Shown here in pieces: positions 7,205-14,448 of a stretch of DNA of 18,977 bases. A model generated the notes under the pieces. That model searched no databases, was not told where the DNA came from, and saw nothing but the letters and a program-made list of their open reading frames with translations. Each line of letters starts with the position of its first letter. Within the stretch, counting starts at the first letter, position 1. The stretch comes from UBA9926 sp913052075. GTDB taxonomy: Bacteria; Pseudomonadota; Gammaproteobacteria; Pseudomonadales; Azotimanducaceae. The DNA lies in contig CAJXDD010000027.1 of NCBI GenBank assembly GCA_913052075.1, forward strand, positions 1 to 18,977, read 5' to 3'. Made by a program: the position numbers and the translations under genes.

Positions 7205-8621
7205 TCACCGAGCGAATGCGTTGATGCTCTGTTGCATCCAGCGAGAATCGAGAAAACAAGATGGTGCCAATGGTGTAGCAAATGAGCGGTGATAGCCCGT
7301 AGAGCGTCACCATACTGATTTGAACCAACTGGGTTTGTTCAACGTTGGGCACAAAGCCCGCCACTTGAAGCACCCAGCCTGTAATGAGAATCATCACCCC
7401 CGTGGCACTTTTTTGAACAAAATTAAAAGCAGCGAAATAGGACCCCTCTTTTCGCTCCCCCGTCATCATTTCATCGTAGTCGACGATATCGCCTTGAACC
7501 GAGGGAGCAATCGTGCCGCCGCAGCCTGCAGACAGTCCAGCGAAAAAGGCGAGCACGAATATGACCAGCGTCTTGATCTCGACCGTGGGCAAAAACGGTA
7601 AGGCAAACATACCGCCAAACGACAACCCCGTCAGCATCATCGAGAACATCCAAAGCCGTATTTTCCCCACCTTCCTAGAGAGCGGAATCCATAGCGGCAC
7701 AGACAACGAGGAAGGCACCATGTACGTGAGGATGATGAGTGGTGCCAAACTGGGTCTACCCACCACGTACTGGCACACGTAAAGCGTAAGCAGCGCAATC
7801 ACCGCACTCCCAATGTTTTCAATGAAAGTGACAATCACGACCAACCGCGCGTGCGGATTCGCCCAGACATCCTTAAACGCCTCGAGGGGTGCTCTTGGCG
7901 GTCGGTCCTGATAGTCATCTCGCTCGCGGAGGACCACCACAGCGAGGCCAACAAGCACGGCACTCACGAGGCCCGCAACGACGGACAAGTGAAAAGCAGT
8001 GGTTCGGACAGCCTCGGGCGATTCCTGTTCGGCGTTGATGAGCACTTGCATGCTTGCCAGCGCAATAATGGATCCGACGGTATAAGCCGCATGACGAAAG
8101 CCATACAAACGAGATCGCTCGTGATAATCGGAGGTCATCTCTGCACCGAGCGATAAATGTGGAACGATGAGTAACGTGACTGCTGAGTAAAAGCCGATTA
8201 CGCCAATCGCCATCCAGGCGATGAGCAAATTTCCAGTGAGCGTCATGGGGGGCGAAAACACCATGACGAAAGTCAGCGCCAACGGTAGCAATGACAGCAG
8301 CAGCCAAAACCGGCGACGCCCCAGCCTCGATCGGGTTCTGTCGCTCCAATACCCGATTAGCGGGTCAGAGATCGCATCCCAGACTCTCGATACACCGAAA
8401 ATCGTACCCATCACAGCAGGTGCAATAAGCAGCACGTCGGTCGAAAACTTCATAATGAAGAGACCAATCAGCAGACTCATATAGCCCGCGCCTATCGCTG
8501 GGATGGCGTAGGCGACGGTCTCAAAATTAGATAGACCTTTGGATTGTCCCTCTTGCGCTGCCAATGCTTGATCCCACGTTGAAAGACCCCAGACTTTGTC
8601 AGCTCGTCTCGTCGAGTTCAA
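7182..8621 (-). CDS. MFS transporter, glycoside-pentoside-hexuronide:cation symporter (GPH) family
   Basis: 479 residues with about twelve hydrophobic helices. The loop after the second helix has the GPH/MFS_2 hallmark DPLIGYWSDRTRSRLGRRRF, and LSNFETVAYAIPAIGAGYM is a typical first-helix approach. The family imports sugars or related small molecules with a cation; distant bacterial members have unknown substrates. There is no ATG before the first helix. The frame opens at 8648, and the only conventional start candidate giving an N-terminal tail is TTG at 8621 (a second TTG lies at 8564), so the exact start is uncertain. It is divergent from the acyl-CoA ligase gene, with 154 bp between them, and its 3' end runs 23 bp into the convergent thioesterase. 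Substrate import for the neighbouring acyl-CoA chemistry is possible but not shown. Confidence 0.88.
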   Translation of the reverse strand: MNSTRRADKVWGLSTWDQALAAQEGQSKGLSNFETVAYAIPAIGAGYMSLLIGLFIMKFSTDVLLIAPAVMGTIFGVSRVWDAISDPLIGYWSDRTRSRLGRRRFWLLLSLLPLALTFVMVFSPPMTLTGNLLIAWMAIGVIGFYSAVTLLIVPHLSLGAEMTSDYHERSRLYGFRHAAYTVGSIIALASMQVLINAEQESPEAVRTTAFHLSVVAGLVSAVLVGLAVVVLRERDDYQDRPPRAPLEAFKDVWANPHARLVVIVTFIENIGSAVIALLTLYVCQYVVGRPSLAPLIILTYMVPSSLSVPLWIPLSRKVGKIRLWMFSMMLTGLSFGGMFALPFLPTVEIKTLVIFVLAFFAGLSAGCGGTIAPSVQGDIVDYDEMMTGERKEGSYFAAFNFVQKSATGVMILITGWVLQVAGFVPNVEQTQLVQISMVTLYGLSPLICYTIGTILFSRFSLDATEHQRIRSVISERQEA

Positions 8622-8722
8622 GCGCAGCCGTGACCCACGGGCTAGGAGTTAATTTCGCTGGCTAAATTGGGTATGCTTCGCAGCCCTGTTTTCACGCTTT
8701 AGCAACCGAGGGCGCGAAGGCA

Positions 8723-8751
8723 AAGACTAAGCGAGTTTAGACGCTGATAAT
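8723..8751 (+). promoter_or_regulatory. Candidate promoter for the acyl-CoA ligase gene
   Basis: AAGACT (8723-8728), a 17-bp spacer and GATAAT (8746-8751) lie 24 bp before the ATG at 8776. The -10 is good and the -35 is weak (three matches). A separated repeat, GCTAAA (8661-8666) and TTTAGC (8698-8703), lies upstream between the divergent genes and could be an operator. Confidence 0.3.
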
Positions 8752-8775
8752 GACTATCGTAGGGAGACTGAACGT

Positions 8776-10410
8776 ATGACGATGCAACGAACACCACTTT
8801 TACTGTCGCGCATCCTAGGCAGAGGGGCCGCGCTTGATCCCAACGAAGAAGTCGTCACCTTGCTCGCCGATGGCACCCACAGACAGACCCTCAAAGCGAC
8901 TTGGGACAGAGCGAACCAACTGGCGCACGCGCTTGCGGGAGTGGGCGTTAAGCCGGGTGACCGTGTTGCCAGCTTCATGTGGAACAACTACCGCCATCTT
9001 GAGCTTTACCAAGCGGTACCCTCGATGGGAGCCGTACTACACACGCTGAATATCCGACTCAGCCCGACTGACCTCGAATACATCATTAATCATGCCTCCG
9101 ATAAAGTGATCGTGGCCGACGAGGACCTATTGCCATTGCTGGAGCCGCTTGTGGACAAAATGCCCACGGTTGAGCGGATCATCATCTGCCGTCACGGTGA
9201 AGGGGGCGAGACCAGCTTTGCGAGCACTGACGACTATGAGGACTTCATCTCTGGCCAGGCCACCGAGTACGACTGGCCAGAGATCGACGAAAACGCCCCC
9301 ATGGGCCTCTGCTACACAAGCGGCACCACGGGCAAGCCAAAAGGGGTGATGTACACCAATCGGTCTACCTACCTGCATACGATGAGCCAGGCCATGACCG
9401 ACGCGATGGCCATGTCAGCGCTGGATGCCGTGTGCGGCATCGTGCCCATGTTTCATGCCATGGGCTGGGGCGTGCCATTTACCGCTTCCATGCTCGGCTG
9501 TAAGCAAGTCATGCCCCACCGGTTTATGGATCCGGAAAAACTCATCCAGCTGATGACCGAAGAAGAGGTGACTATCTCTGCGGGAGTACCAACCATTTGG
9601 CAAGGAGTGAAGGCCGTCCTAGAAGCACAGCCCGATAAATACGATACCTCCAACCTTGCTCGCCTGACCTGTGGCGGTTCTGCACCCCCGGTTTCCATGA
9701 TGCGCTGGTACTGGGAGGAGCACGGGATCGAGATGATTCAAGGCTGGGGGATGACAGAGACTAATCCGTTAGGAACCCTGTCTAGGAAAGTCGCTAAACG
9801 CTCTCACTTGAAGTTAAGCGAAGACCAGCAGTTCGAAAATATCGCTAAGGCTGGACTCGCCAGCCCTGGACTTGAAATCGAAATTTTCGACGAGAATTGG
9901 CAACCGCTGCCCCATGACGGTGAGGCGGTTGGAGAGCTACTGATCCGCGGGCCCTGGATCTGCTCTGAATACTACAACGATCCACAACCTGAGAAGTTCC
10001 ATGACGGTTGGCTGGTCACGGGCGATGTTGCCAAGATTGATTCAGAGGAATACCTGATTATCGCCGATCGTTCTAAAGACCTCATCAAGTCCGGCGGCGA
10101 ATGGATTTCCTCGGTTGATTTAGAAAACCACATCGTGGCTTTAGAGGGTGTTCAGCAAGCTGCCGTAGTAGCTCAACCCCACCCGAAGTGGGACGAGCGC
10201 CCAGTCGCGCTAGTTATTCTCTTTGAGGGTGCAAACGTGACTCGCGAACTGATTATCGAGCACTGTTCAGAAATTTTCGCCAAGTGGCAGTTGCCCGATG
10301 ATGTCGTGTTCGTCAAAGAAATTCCTTTGACGTCAACCGGTAAAATCGACAAGAAGGTGATTCGTGGGCAGCTGGAAGCGGACGGCTACCAGTTGCCAGA
10401 TCTTCGCTAA
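8776..10410 (+). CDS. Medium/long-chain acyl-CoA synthetase, AlkK-like (ANL superfamily)
   Basis: 544 residues. It activates a carboxylic acid through an acyl-adenylate to the CoA thioester. All core motifs are present: the P-loop YTSGTTGKPKG (180-190), GGSAPP, the A5 motif QGWGMTETNPLG (322-333), TGD (415-417), the hinge region DRSKDLIKSGGEWIS (431-445), and the A10 motif STGKIDKK with catalytic Lys K523. The pattern of these blocks, with GWGMTETNPLGTL, is that of the AlkK/medium-chain group, which also includes DmdB-type methylthiopropionyl-CoA ligases. Substrate chain length is therefore open. AGGGAG (8761-8766) lies 9 nt before the ATG, supporting this start; a second ATG is at 8782. The Rieske ferredoxin and tesB follow on the same strand. 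Confidence 0.93.
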   Translation: MTMQRTPLLLSRILGRGAALDPNEEVVTLLADGTHRQTLKATWDRANQLAHALAGVGVKPGDRVASFMWNNYRHLELYQAVPSMGAVLHTLNIRLSPTDLEYIINHASDKVIVADEDLLPLLEPLVDKMPTVERIIICRHGEGGETSFASTDDYEDFISGQATEYDWPEIDENAPMGLCYTSGTTGKPKGVMYTNRSTYLHTMSQAMTDAMAMSALDAVCGIVPMFHAMGWGVPFTASMLGCKQVMPHRFMDPEKLIQLMTEEEVTISAGVPTIWQGVKAVLEAQPDKYDTSNLARLTCGGSAPPVSMMRWYWEEHGIEMIQGWGMTETNPLGTLSRKVAKRSHLKLSEDQQFENIAKAGLASPGLEIEIFDENWQPLPHDGEAVGELLIRGPWICSEYYNDPQPEKFHDGWLVTGDVAKIDSEEYLIIADRSKDLIKSGGEWISSVDLENHIVALEGVQQAAVVAQPHPKWDERPVALVILFEGANVTRELIIEHCSEIFAKWQLPDDVVFVKEIPLTSTGKIDKKVIRGQLEADGYQLPDLR

Positions 10411-10434
10411 CCCACGCTCAAAACGCCGCGGAGA

Positions 10435-10448
10435 GAGGCAAAAGCCTC
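10435..10448. repeat. Small hairpin between acyl-CoA ligase and Rieske genes
   Basis: GAGGC, loop AAAA, GCCTC form a perfect 5-bp stem 24 bp after the ligase stop. No U-tract follows, so it is not a standard terminator. It could attenuate or protect mRNA ends, or be chance. Confidence 0.25.
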
Positions 10449-10469
10449 GCTATTAGCCAGGAAAGAAAC

Positions 10470-10781
10470 ATGGCCCTTATGACGCTTGCGAGCCTCGATG
10501 AACTGCCCGAGGGCGGGCAGTTACGCGTCGAGCTTGATGATCTAACCCTACTCTTATGCCACCTTGATGGCACGGTCTACGCGATCGACTATTTTTGCAC
10601 CCACGATGAATTGGGTCTGGAGGGGGGCGACTTGAATGAGGGCTGCATCACCTGCCCCTATCATGGTGCAGAATTTCGATTAAGCGACGGCGCAGTGCTC
10701 GCACCACCCGCGTTTGAGCCAATTGCCACCTACCCCGTCACGATTACCGACCGATTGATTCAAGTGGACCTGCCCGAGTGA
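10470..10781 (+). CDS. Free-standing Rieske [2Fe-2S] ferredoxin
   Basis: 103 residues, the usual size of the ferredoxin component of ring-hydroxylating oxygenase systems or the small NirD type. The cluster ligands are present: C43-x-H45 (CTHDELGLEGG) and C62-x2-H65 (CPYHGAEF), with 16 residues between the pairs. The fold is framed by VYAIDYFCTH and the C-terminal strand YPVTITDRLIQVDL. It has no signal or membrane segment, so it is a soluble cytoplasmic electron carrier. AGGAAAG (10459-10465) is well placed before ATG 10470. Its stop overlaps the GTG of tesB (GTGA). No oxygenase alpha subunit or reductase is visible nearby, so its electron partners must be encoded elsewhere or be unusual. Confidence 0.9.
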   Translation: MALMTLASLDELPEGGQLRVELDDLTLLLCHLDGTVYAIDYFCTHDELGLEGGDLNEGCITCPYHGAEFRLSDGAVLAPPAFEPIATYPVTITDRLIQVDLPE

Positions 10782-11635
10782 GCAAAGCGTTGGCAGAGCA
10801 GCTGCTGGGTGAACTGAGTCTCGAGCAGCTCGACCTAGATATTTTCCGAGCCCATTCCAATACGCAACTTGGCGACCGTCTTTTTGGCGGTCTAGTGCTT
10901 GGTCAGGCGCTATCTGCCCTTCAGAGGACGGTGAAAGGGGACCGAGTGTGTCATTCACTTCATGCGTACTTTTTGCGACCAGGAAGAATGGCTCAGCCCG
11001 TCATTTTCCATGTCGATCGAATACGCGATGGAAGGAGTTTTACGACGCGCCGCGTCAAAGGCGTTCAAAACGGAGAGGCCATTTTTAGCATGGACGCCTC
11101 GTTTCAAGTCAATGAGGAAGGGCTCTCCCATCAGCTGCCGATGGCGGATTTTCCATCGCCGGAAACCCTTGAAGAGGACCGTCTGGTTGCCGCGCGAATA
11201 CCCAATTTGGGTGAACGCGCCATATGGATGACACGGGAGCGGCCCTTTGAGCTTCGCTCGGTACACCCCATCGACCAACCCCCAGACGGTCGAGATCATC
11301 AAGCCGTTTGGGTTCGATTCTTAGCCCCAGTCACGGCGTCACATTCGCATCAGCAGCTACTCGCCTACGCTTCAGACATGGGGCTCGTAAGCACGGCCTC
11401 TATTCCTCATCGGCAGCGAATTGCCCGAGATACGCTACAAATGGCCAGCCTCGACCATGCGCTTTGGTTTCATGCGCCTTTTGATATCTGTAATTGGCTT
11501 CTCTACTACAAAGAGTCGCCTGTCAGTCACAGCGCGCGCGGAATGAACCGAGGACTCTTTTACACCCGCGATGGCAAGCTCATTGCCTCCACAATGCAAG
11601 AAGGGCTAATGCGCATCATCGGAGACGCTTCCTAG
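10778..11635 (+). CDS. tesB: Acyl-CoA thioesterase II
   Basis: 285 residues, the same length as E. coli TesB, with good block-by-block agreement. The first hotdog has DRLFGGLVLGQALSA and HSLHAYFLRPGR, then FTTRRVKGVQNGEAIFSM. The catalytic triad positions of E. coli (D204, T228, Q278) map to D200 in YASDMG, S224 in ASLDHALWFH, and Q274 in STMQEGLMR. The Thr-to-Ser change is common in the family. TesB hydrolyses a broad range of medium- and long-chain acyl-CoAs in the cytoplasm. It starts with GTG inside the Rieske stop codon, so its translation is coupled to the ferredoxin. Placing a thioesterase beside an acyl-CoA ligase suggests control of CoA pools or product release. Confidence 0.93.
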   Translation: MSKALAEQLLGELSLEQLDLDIFRAHSNTQLGDRLFGGLVLGQALSALQRTVKGDRVCHSLHAYFLRPGRMAQPVIFHVDRIRDGRSFTTRRVKGVQNGEAIFSMDASFQVNEEGLSHQLPMADFPSPETLEEDRLVAARIPNLGERAIWMTRERPFELRSVHPIDQPPDGRDHQAVWVRFLAPVTASHSHQQLLAYASDMGLVSTASIPHRQRIARDTLQMASLDHALWFHAPFDICNWLLYYKESPVSHSARGMNRGLFYTRDGKLIASTMQEGLMRIIGDAS

Positions 11636-11821
11636 CCAGGGTGTGTAGGAAGATTCAAGTAATTTATCCTGTTCCGCTTCAAGCGACGCCACCAATGCCA
11701 AATGAGTCTCCACAAACGCGGTGACCGAGGCGAACCGTTCAACAATCTCACCCTTCCAGAGCAACACATAATCGCCCTGCGCGGCATCATGAAAAAACCC
11801 TGTTTTTTGATTGCTGGCCAA
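11606..11821 (-). CDS. Possible small protein, 71 residues, unrecognised
   Basis: An open frame with protein-like composition and codon use: an amphipathic stretch GDYVLLWKGEIVERFASVTA, then FVETHLALVASLEAEQDKLL, which could form helices. The start would be TTG at 11821, with GAGG 7 nt upstream; the frame is closed by a TAA ten codons before that. It overlaps the last 30 bp of tesB on the opposite strand, and no promoter is evident. I do not recognise a family. It could equally be a fortuitous frame in the 416-bp gap before the LLM gene; competing frames here look less protein-like. Confidence 0.35.
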   Translation of the reverse strand: MASNQKTGFFHDAAQGDYVLLWKGEIVERFASVTAFVETHLALVASLEAEQDKLLESSYTPWLGSVSDDAH

Positions 11822-11893
11822 GCCGCTGCCTCGGTTACCTGTTGAATTATCTTACCCACGCGCTGACTTTACAGGGACGACAAAGCAAAGCGA

Positions 11894-11915
11894 AAGGTCC
11901 TTACGAAAGGACCTT
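11894..11915. repeat. Hairpin with internal near-tandem repeat
   Basis: AAGGTCC (11894-11900) and GGACCTT (11909-11915) form a perfect 7-bp stem with an 8-nt loop. The same bases also read as a near-direct repeat: CGAAAGGTCCTT then CGAAAGGACCTT (one mismatch). No T-run follows on either strand, so a terminator is not supported. Confidence 0.4.
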
Positions 11916-11990
11916 GCAAAAAGCACCCTCGCTAGCGACTTCCTTTCGCTACGAGCAGACCTACATGTCACCGTTTTTATCGCGTTTCCA

Positions 11991-12020
11991 TTGACAAGGC
12001 GACACTGTTTGAAGAAGCAT
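11991..12020 (+). promoter_or_regulatory. Candidate promoter for the first LLM oxidoreductase
   Basis: A perfect -35 TTGACA (11991-11996) is followed after 18 bp by a poor -10 AAGCAT (12015-12020). Transcription from here would start near 12027, downstream of the ATG at 12019, which favours the ATG at 12052 as the true start. The weak -10 keeps confidence low. Confidence 0.3.
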
Positions 12021-12042
12021 GAGCGTCTTGGCTAACTATCTA

Positions 12043-12050
12043 GGGGGAGA
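12043..12050 (+). promoter_or_regulatory. Ribosome binding site deciding the LLM start at 12052
   Basis: GGGGGAGA lies immediately before ATG 12052. It is purine-rich and close to the start but supports 12052 over the in-frame ATG at 12019, which would add an 11-residue tail not seen in the family. Confidence 0.5.
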
Positions 12051-12051
12051 T

Positions 12052-12966
12052 ATGCGCATAGGTCTTATGGCATCGGTCACCGATGATCCCAACGCTTCAT
12101 TTGATGAAGTCATCAACAACGCAAAGCAAGCTGAAGTGGAGGGCTTTGATTCCTTGTGGATGGCGAACATTTTTGGCGTTGACGCCATTAGCACGCTTGC
12201 GATCATAGGTCGTGAAACGGAAACGCTTCGACTAGGGACCGCAGTGACCCCCACCTATCCACGGCACCCGGCGGCACTGGCCCAGCAAGCGCTGACAACT
12301 GCAGCAGCCTGCCAGGGACGATTTAATCTCGGTATTGGGCTTTCACACAAAGTAGTCATTGAGGATATGTTCGGCATGTCCTACGACAAGCCAGCTCGTC
12401 ATATGCGGGAATACTTAAGTGTCCTGAACCCAATCATCAAGGGAGAAACTGCGCACTTCGATGGTGAGCAGTATCGCGTCCATGGCGTCAAAATCGCCGT
12501 GCCGGGTCAGCCCAACCTACCCGTACTGATTGCTGCGCTCGGCCCTGTGATGCTGACTATTGCGGGCGCCATGACCGATGGCACCATTACCTGGATGACA
12601 GGGCCGAAAACCCTAGAGTCACATATCCTGCCGGTGATGTCAGAGGCCGCGAAGGAGGCTGGAAGACCCGCCCCTCAAGTGGTTGCGGGATTCCCCATTG
12701 CGCTCACGAACGACGCCGAGTCAGTTCGAGCAGCGATCGATAAAAGTCTTGTTATCTACGGTCAATTACCCTCTTATCGAGCTATGTTAGACCGAGAGGG
12801 CCTCAATGGCCCTGGCGATCTGGCCTTGGTGGGGGACGAGAACGAACTGCGCGCTGGGCTGGCTAGATTGAGGGATATCGGCATCAGCGATTTCACCGCA
12901 GCCATCGAGTCATCCGACCCTGATATGGCGGCGAGAACGCGGGCCTTCCTAGCATCGGAGTGCTAA
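12052..12966 (+). CDS. LLM-class (luciferase-like) oxidoreductase, F420-dependent-type family
   Basis: 304 residues from ATG 12052 (the open frame extends 11 codons upstream). The TIM-barrel blocks are clear: MRIGLM at the start, AEVEGFDSLWMANIFG, LRLGTAVTPTYPRHPAALAQQA, GRFNLGIGLSHKVVIEDMFG, and PARHMREYLSVLNPII. The combination GIGLSH plus ARHMREYL is what I associate with actinobacterial F420-dependent LLM proteins (TIGR03564-like), so cofactor F420 is likely but FMN cannot be excluded. The reaction would be hydride transfer or monooxygenation on an unknown substrate. The stop TAA overlaps the TAG of the convergent second LLM gene by 3 bp. The two proteins are distant paralogues, not recent duplicates. 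Confidence 0.85.
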   Translation: MRIGLMASVTDDPNASFDEVINNAKQAEVEGFDSLWMANIFGVDAISTLAIIGRETETLRLGTAVTPTYPRHPAALAQQALTTAAACQGRFNLGIGLSHKVVIEDMFGMSYDKPARHMREYLSVLNPIIKGETAHFDGEQYRVHGVKIAVPGQPNLPVLIAALGPVMLTIAGAMTDGTITWMTGPKTLESHILPVMSEAAKEAGRPAPQVVAGFPIALTNDAESVRAAIDKSLVIYGQLPSYRAMLDREGLNGPGDLALVGDENELRAGLARLRDIGISDFTAAIESSDPDMAARTRAFLASEC

Positions 12967-13883
12967 GCTCCCTCAAAGCGGGGCAGCACCGCTTCGGCTA
13001 ACTGCTCGGTTTGCGCCATCACATCGTCGGCACCGTCAGCAATGGGTATCAGCACGAATTTGGAGCACCCAGCCGCCAGGAATTCCTCGATCCTTTTGCT
13101 GATGACGGCACCATCACCGATAGCCAAAAGATCCATCGGATCACCATCTAGTCTCGCGGAGTAACCCTTGATCGACTGCTGAGCAATGGGGTCGTCCACT
13201 GAACCGAAACGGTACGAAAAGGTCGCGCCATAGTGATCATCATCGATGCTGCGCCCTAATCTTGCCGTCGCCTCTCGAATACCTGCAACGACCGTGGCCG
13301 TGTGGCTCGGCGTATCAATCCCAGCAAGCCACCCAGTGCCAATTCTAGCGGTGCGCTCAATCGCTGCCTTCGACCCGCCACCAATCCAAAGGGGTATGTT
13401 GGCATTCGCGGGTTTCGGGGAGATACTCGCTCGGTCGTACTGATAGAACTCACCATCAAAGCTCACCTCATCCTCACGCCAAAGCCTCGATACAAGCGTC
13501 AACGCTTCGTCAGCACGCTTGCCCCTAGCCTTCGTCGGCTTCCCAGTCGCTAAATAGTCTCGACTGAGCGCACTACCAATGCCAAACGCCGGCAAGAGGC
13601 GGCCATCACTCAGACGATCAATGGTGGCGCACTGCTTTGCTGTAATGAGAGGGTCGCGGAGCGCAATACTCGCGACGTTCATTCCAAATCGAATCTTCGA
13701 GGTAGCGCCTGCGATAGCTGCCATCGCCGCGAGCGTTTCAAGATTAGGCTCCTTAGATACCAGTCGATCGGTCTGCCAGATCGAGTCAATACCAGCAGCC
13801 TCGCAATAGCGAACCCAATCGAAATATTGTCGACCCGTCTCAAAAGGGAATCGTCCCAGTCCAATACCAATCCCTACCGCCAT
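12963..13883 (-). CDS. LLM-class (luciferase-like) flavin/F420 oxidoreductase
   Basis: 306 residues. It starts GIGIGLGRFPF, followed by YCEAAGIDSIWQTDRL, KIRFGMNVASIALRDPLITAKQ, LSDGRLLPAFGIGSALSRDYLATG, and an SPKPANANIPLWIGGGSKAAIERTAR segment, the standard bacterial-luciferase-like order. The reductase or monooxygenase substrate is unknown; the cofactor may be FMN or F420. AGGAGAG just upstream (minus strand, 13888-13893) gives a firm ribosome site and start. Its 3' end overlaps the convergent LLM gene by 4 bp, so transcription from one side runs into the other. The 5' leader region (13884-14100) is unusual, with a GTTTC tract. Confidence 0.87.
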   Translation of the reverse strand: MAVGIGIGLGRFPFETGRQYFDWVRYCEAAGIDSIWQTDRLVSKEPNLETLAAMAAIAGATSKIRFGMNVASIALRDPLITAKQCATIDRLSDGRLLPAFGIGSALSRDYLATGKPTKARGKRADEALTLVSRLWREDEVSFDGEFYQYDRASISPKPANANIPLWIGGGSKAAIERTARIGTGWLAGIDTPSHTATVVAGIREATARLGRSIDDDHYGATFSYRFGSVDDPIAQQSIKGYSARLDGDPMDLLAIGDGAVISKRIEEFLAAGCSKFVLIPIADGADDVMAQTEQLAEAVLPRFEGA

Positions 13884-13898
13884 TCATCTCTCCTATAC

Positions 13899-13913
13899 TG
13901 CCTCTGCTAGGCA
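13899..13913. repeat. Hairpin in the LLM gene leader
   Basis: TGCCT and AGGCA form a perfect 5-bp stem with a 5-nt loop, ending a few bases upstream of the AGGAGAG ribosome site of the minus-strand LLM gene. It could influence translation start or be chance. Confidence 0.25.
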
Positions 13914-13967
13914 CTCATCACTCAACCCTTTAACCGGGCTTCGCTTAATTCTGATTAGTGTTGCTCA

Positions 13968-13987
13968 GTTTCGTTTCGTTTCGTTTT
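13968..13987. repeat. GTTTC pentanucleotide tandem repeat (3.8 copies)
   Basis: Three exact GTTTC units (13968-13982) are followed by GTTTT (13983-13987). It lies about 85 bp upstream of the minus-strand LLM gene, inside a T-rich tract. Such short tracts can vary by slipped-strand mispairing. Confidence 0.8.
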
Positions 13988-14226
13988 ACTCAAGGTTGCG
14001 TAGTTTGACCTAGTTTTGATTGGCTTTGCTTGGTATAGCTTTTGATCCAGCCAATTGTCTTTGCGAACTACCCCACCAGGAGTCTTTAAAAAAAAGTGGC
14101 CCACCAAGAATGTCTCAGGCAAACCAGTCGTTTTTATCGCCAATCGTTTTCCCATCGATCGTTTTCACTACCAACACTTTTCGAGCGAAACGCTTTCTAT
14201 TAGCAAATTGCTTCCTTGAGACCAAT

Positions 14227-14248
14227 CGCCACTTCAAAGCCAGTGGCG
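14227..14248. repeat. Inverted repeat CGCCACT/AGTGGCG
   Basis: A perfect 7-bp stem (14227-14233 with 14242-14248) closes an 8-nt loop within the gene-free interval. No T-run follows on either strand. Confidence 0.5.
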
Positions 14249-14292
14249 CCTCAAAACCAAAGGCTGTTCACCATCAATATCATCGAACGCTA

Positions 14293-14308
14293 GAAACAAG
14301 CCTGTTTC
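14293..14308. repeat. Inverted repeat GAAACA/TGTTTC
   Basis: A perfect 6-bp stem with a 4-nt loop (AGCC), between the two 7-bp inverted repeats of the gene-free interval. Confidence 0.45.
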
Positions 14309-14318
14309 GCATCGCCGG

Positions 14319-14346
14319 TCGAGCCCCGAAACCGAAAGCGGCTCGA
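14319..14346. repeat. Inverted repeat TCGAGCC/GGCTCGA
   Basis: A perfect 7-bp stem (14319-14325 with 14340-14346) encloses a 14-nt loop. With the two preceding stems it makes a cluster of three hairpins within 120 bp. Confidence 0.5.
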
Positions 14347-14418
14347 TCACCTGCCGGAAGCGCTCACAATCACCGCAAAGCGACTCCGAGACATCTTGCC
14401 CACTGCTTCACCCGCTTC

Positions 14419-14448
14419 TCGACCGATATCAATCTTTTCAGTTATTCT
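14419..14448 (+). promoter_or_regulatory. Candidate promoter for the QOR-epoxide hydrolase pair
   Basis: TCGACC (14419-14424), an 18-bp spacer and TATTCT (14443-14448) each match consensus at four of six positions. A start near 14455 would give a leader of about 27 nt before the TTG at 14482. Confidence 0.3.

Noticed and set aside
7915..8349. 144-codon minus frame inside the MFS gene
   Set aside because: Alternative frame of a clear transporter; product is Arg/Cys/His-rich as expected of a shadow.
10435..10448. Hairpin after the acyl-CoA ligase as an intrinsic terminator
   Set aside because: Stem only 5 bp and no following T-run; the Rieske gene continues on the same strand.
13968..14346. 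CRISPR array
   Set aside because: Repeats are 5-7 bp and not regularly spaced; there are no repeat-spacer units and no cas genes.
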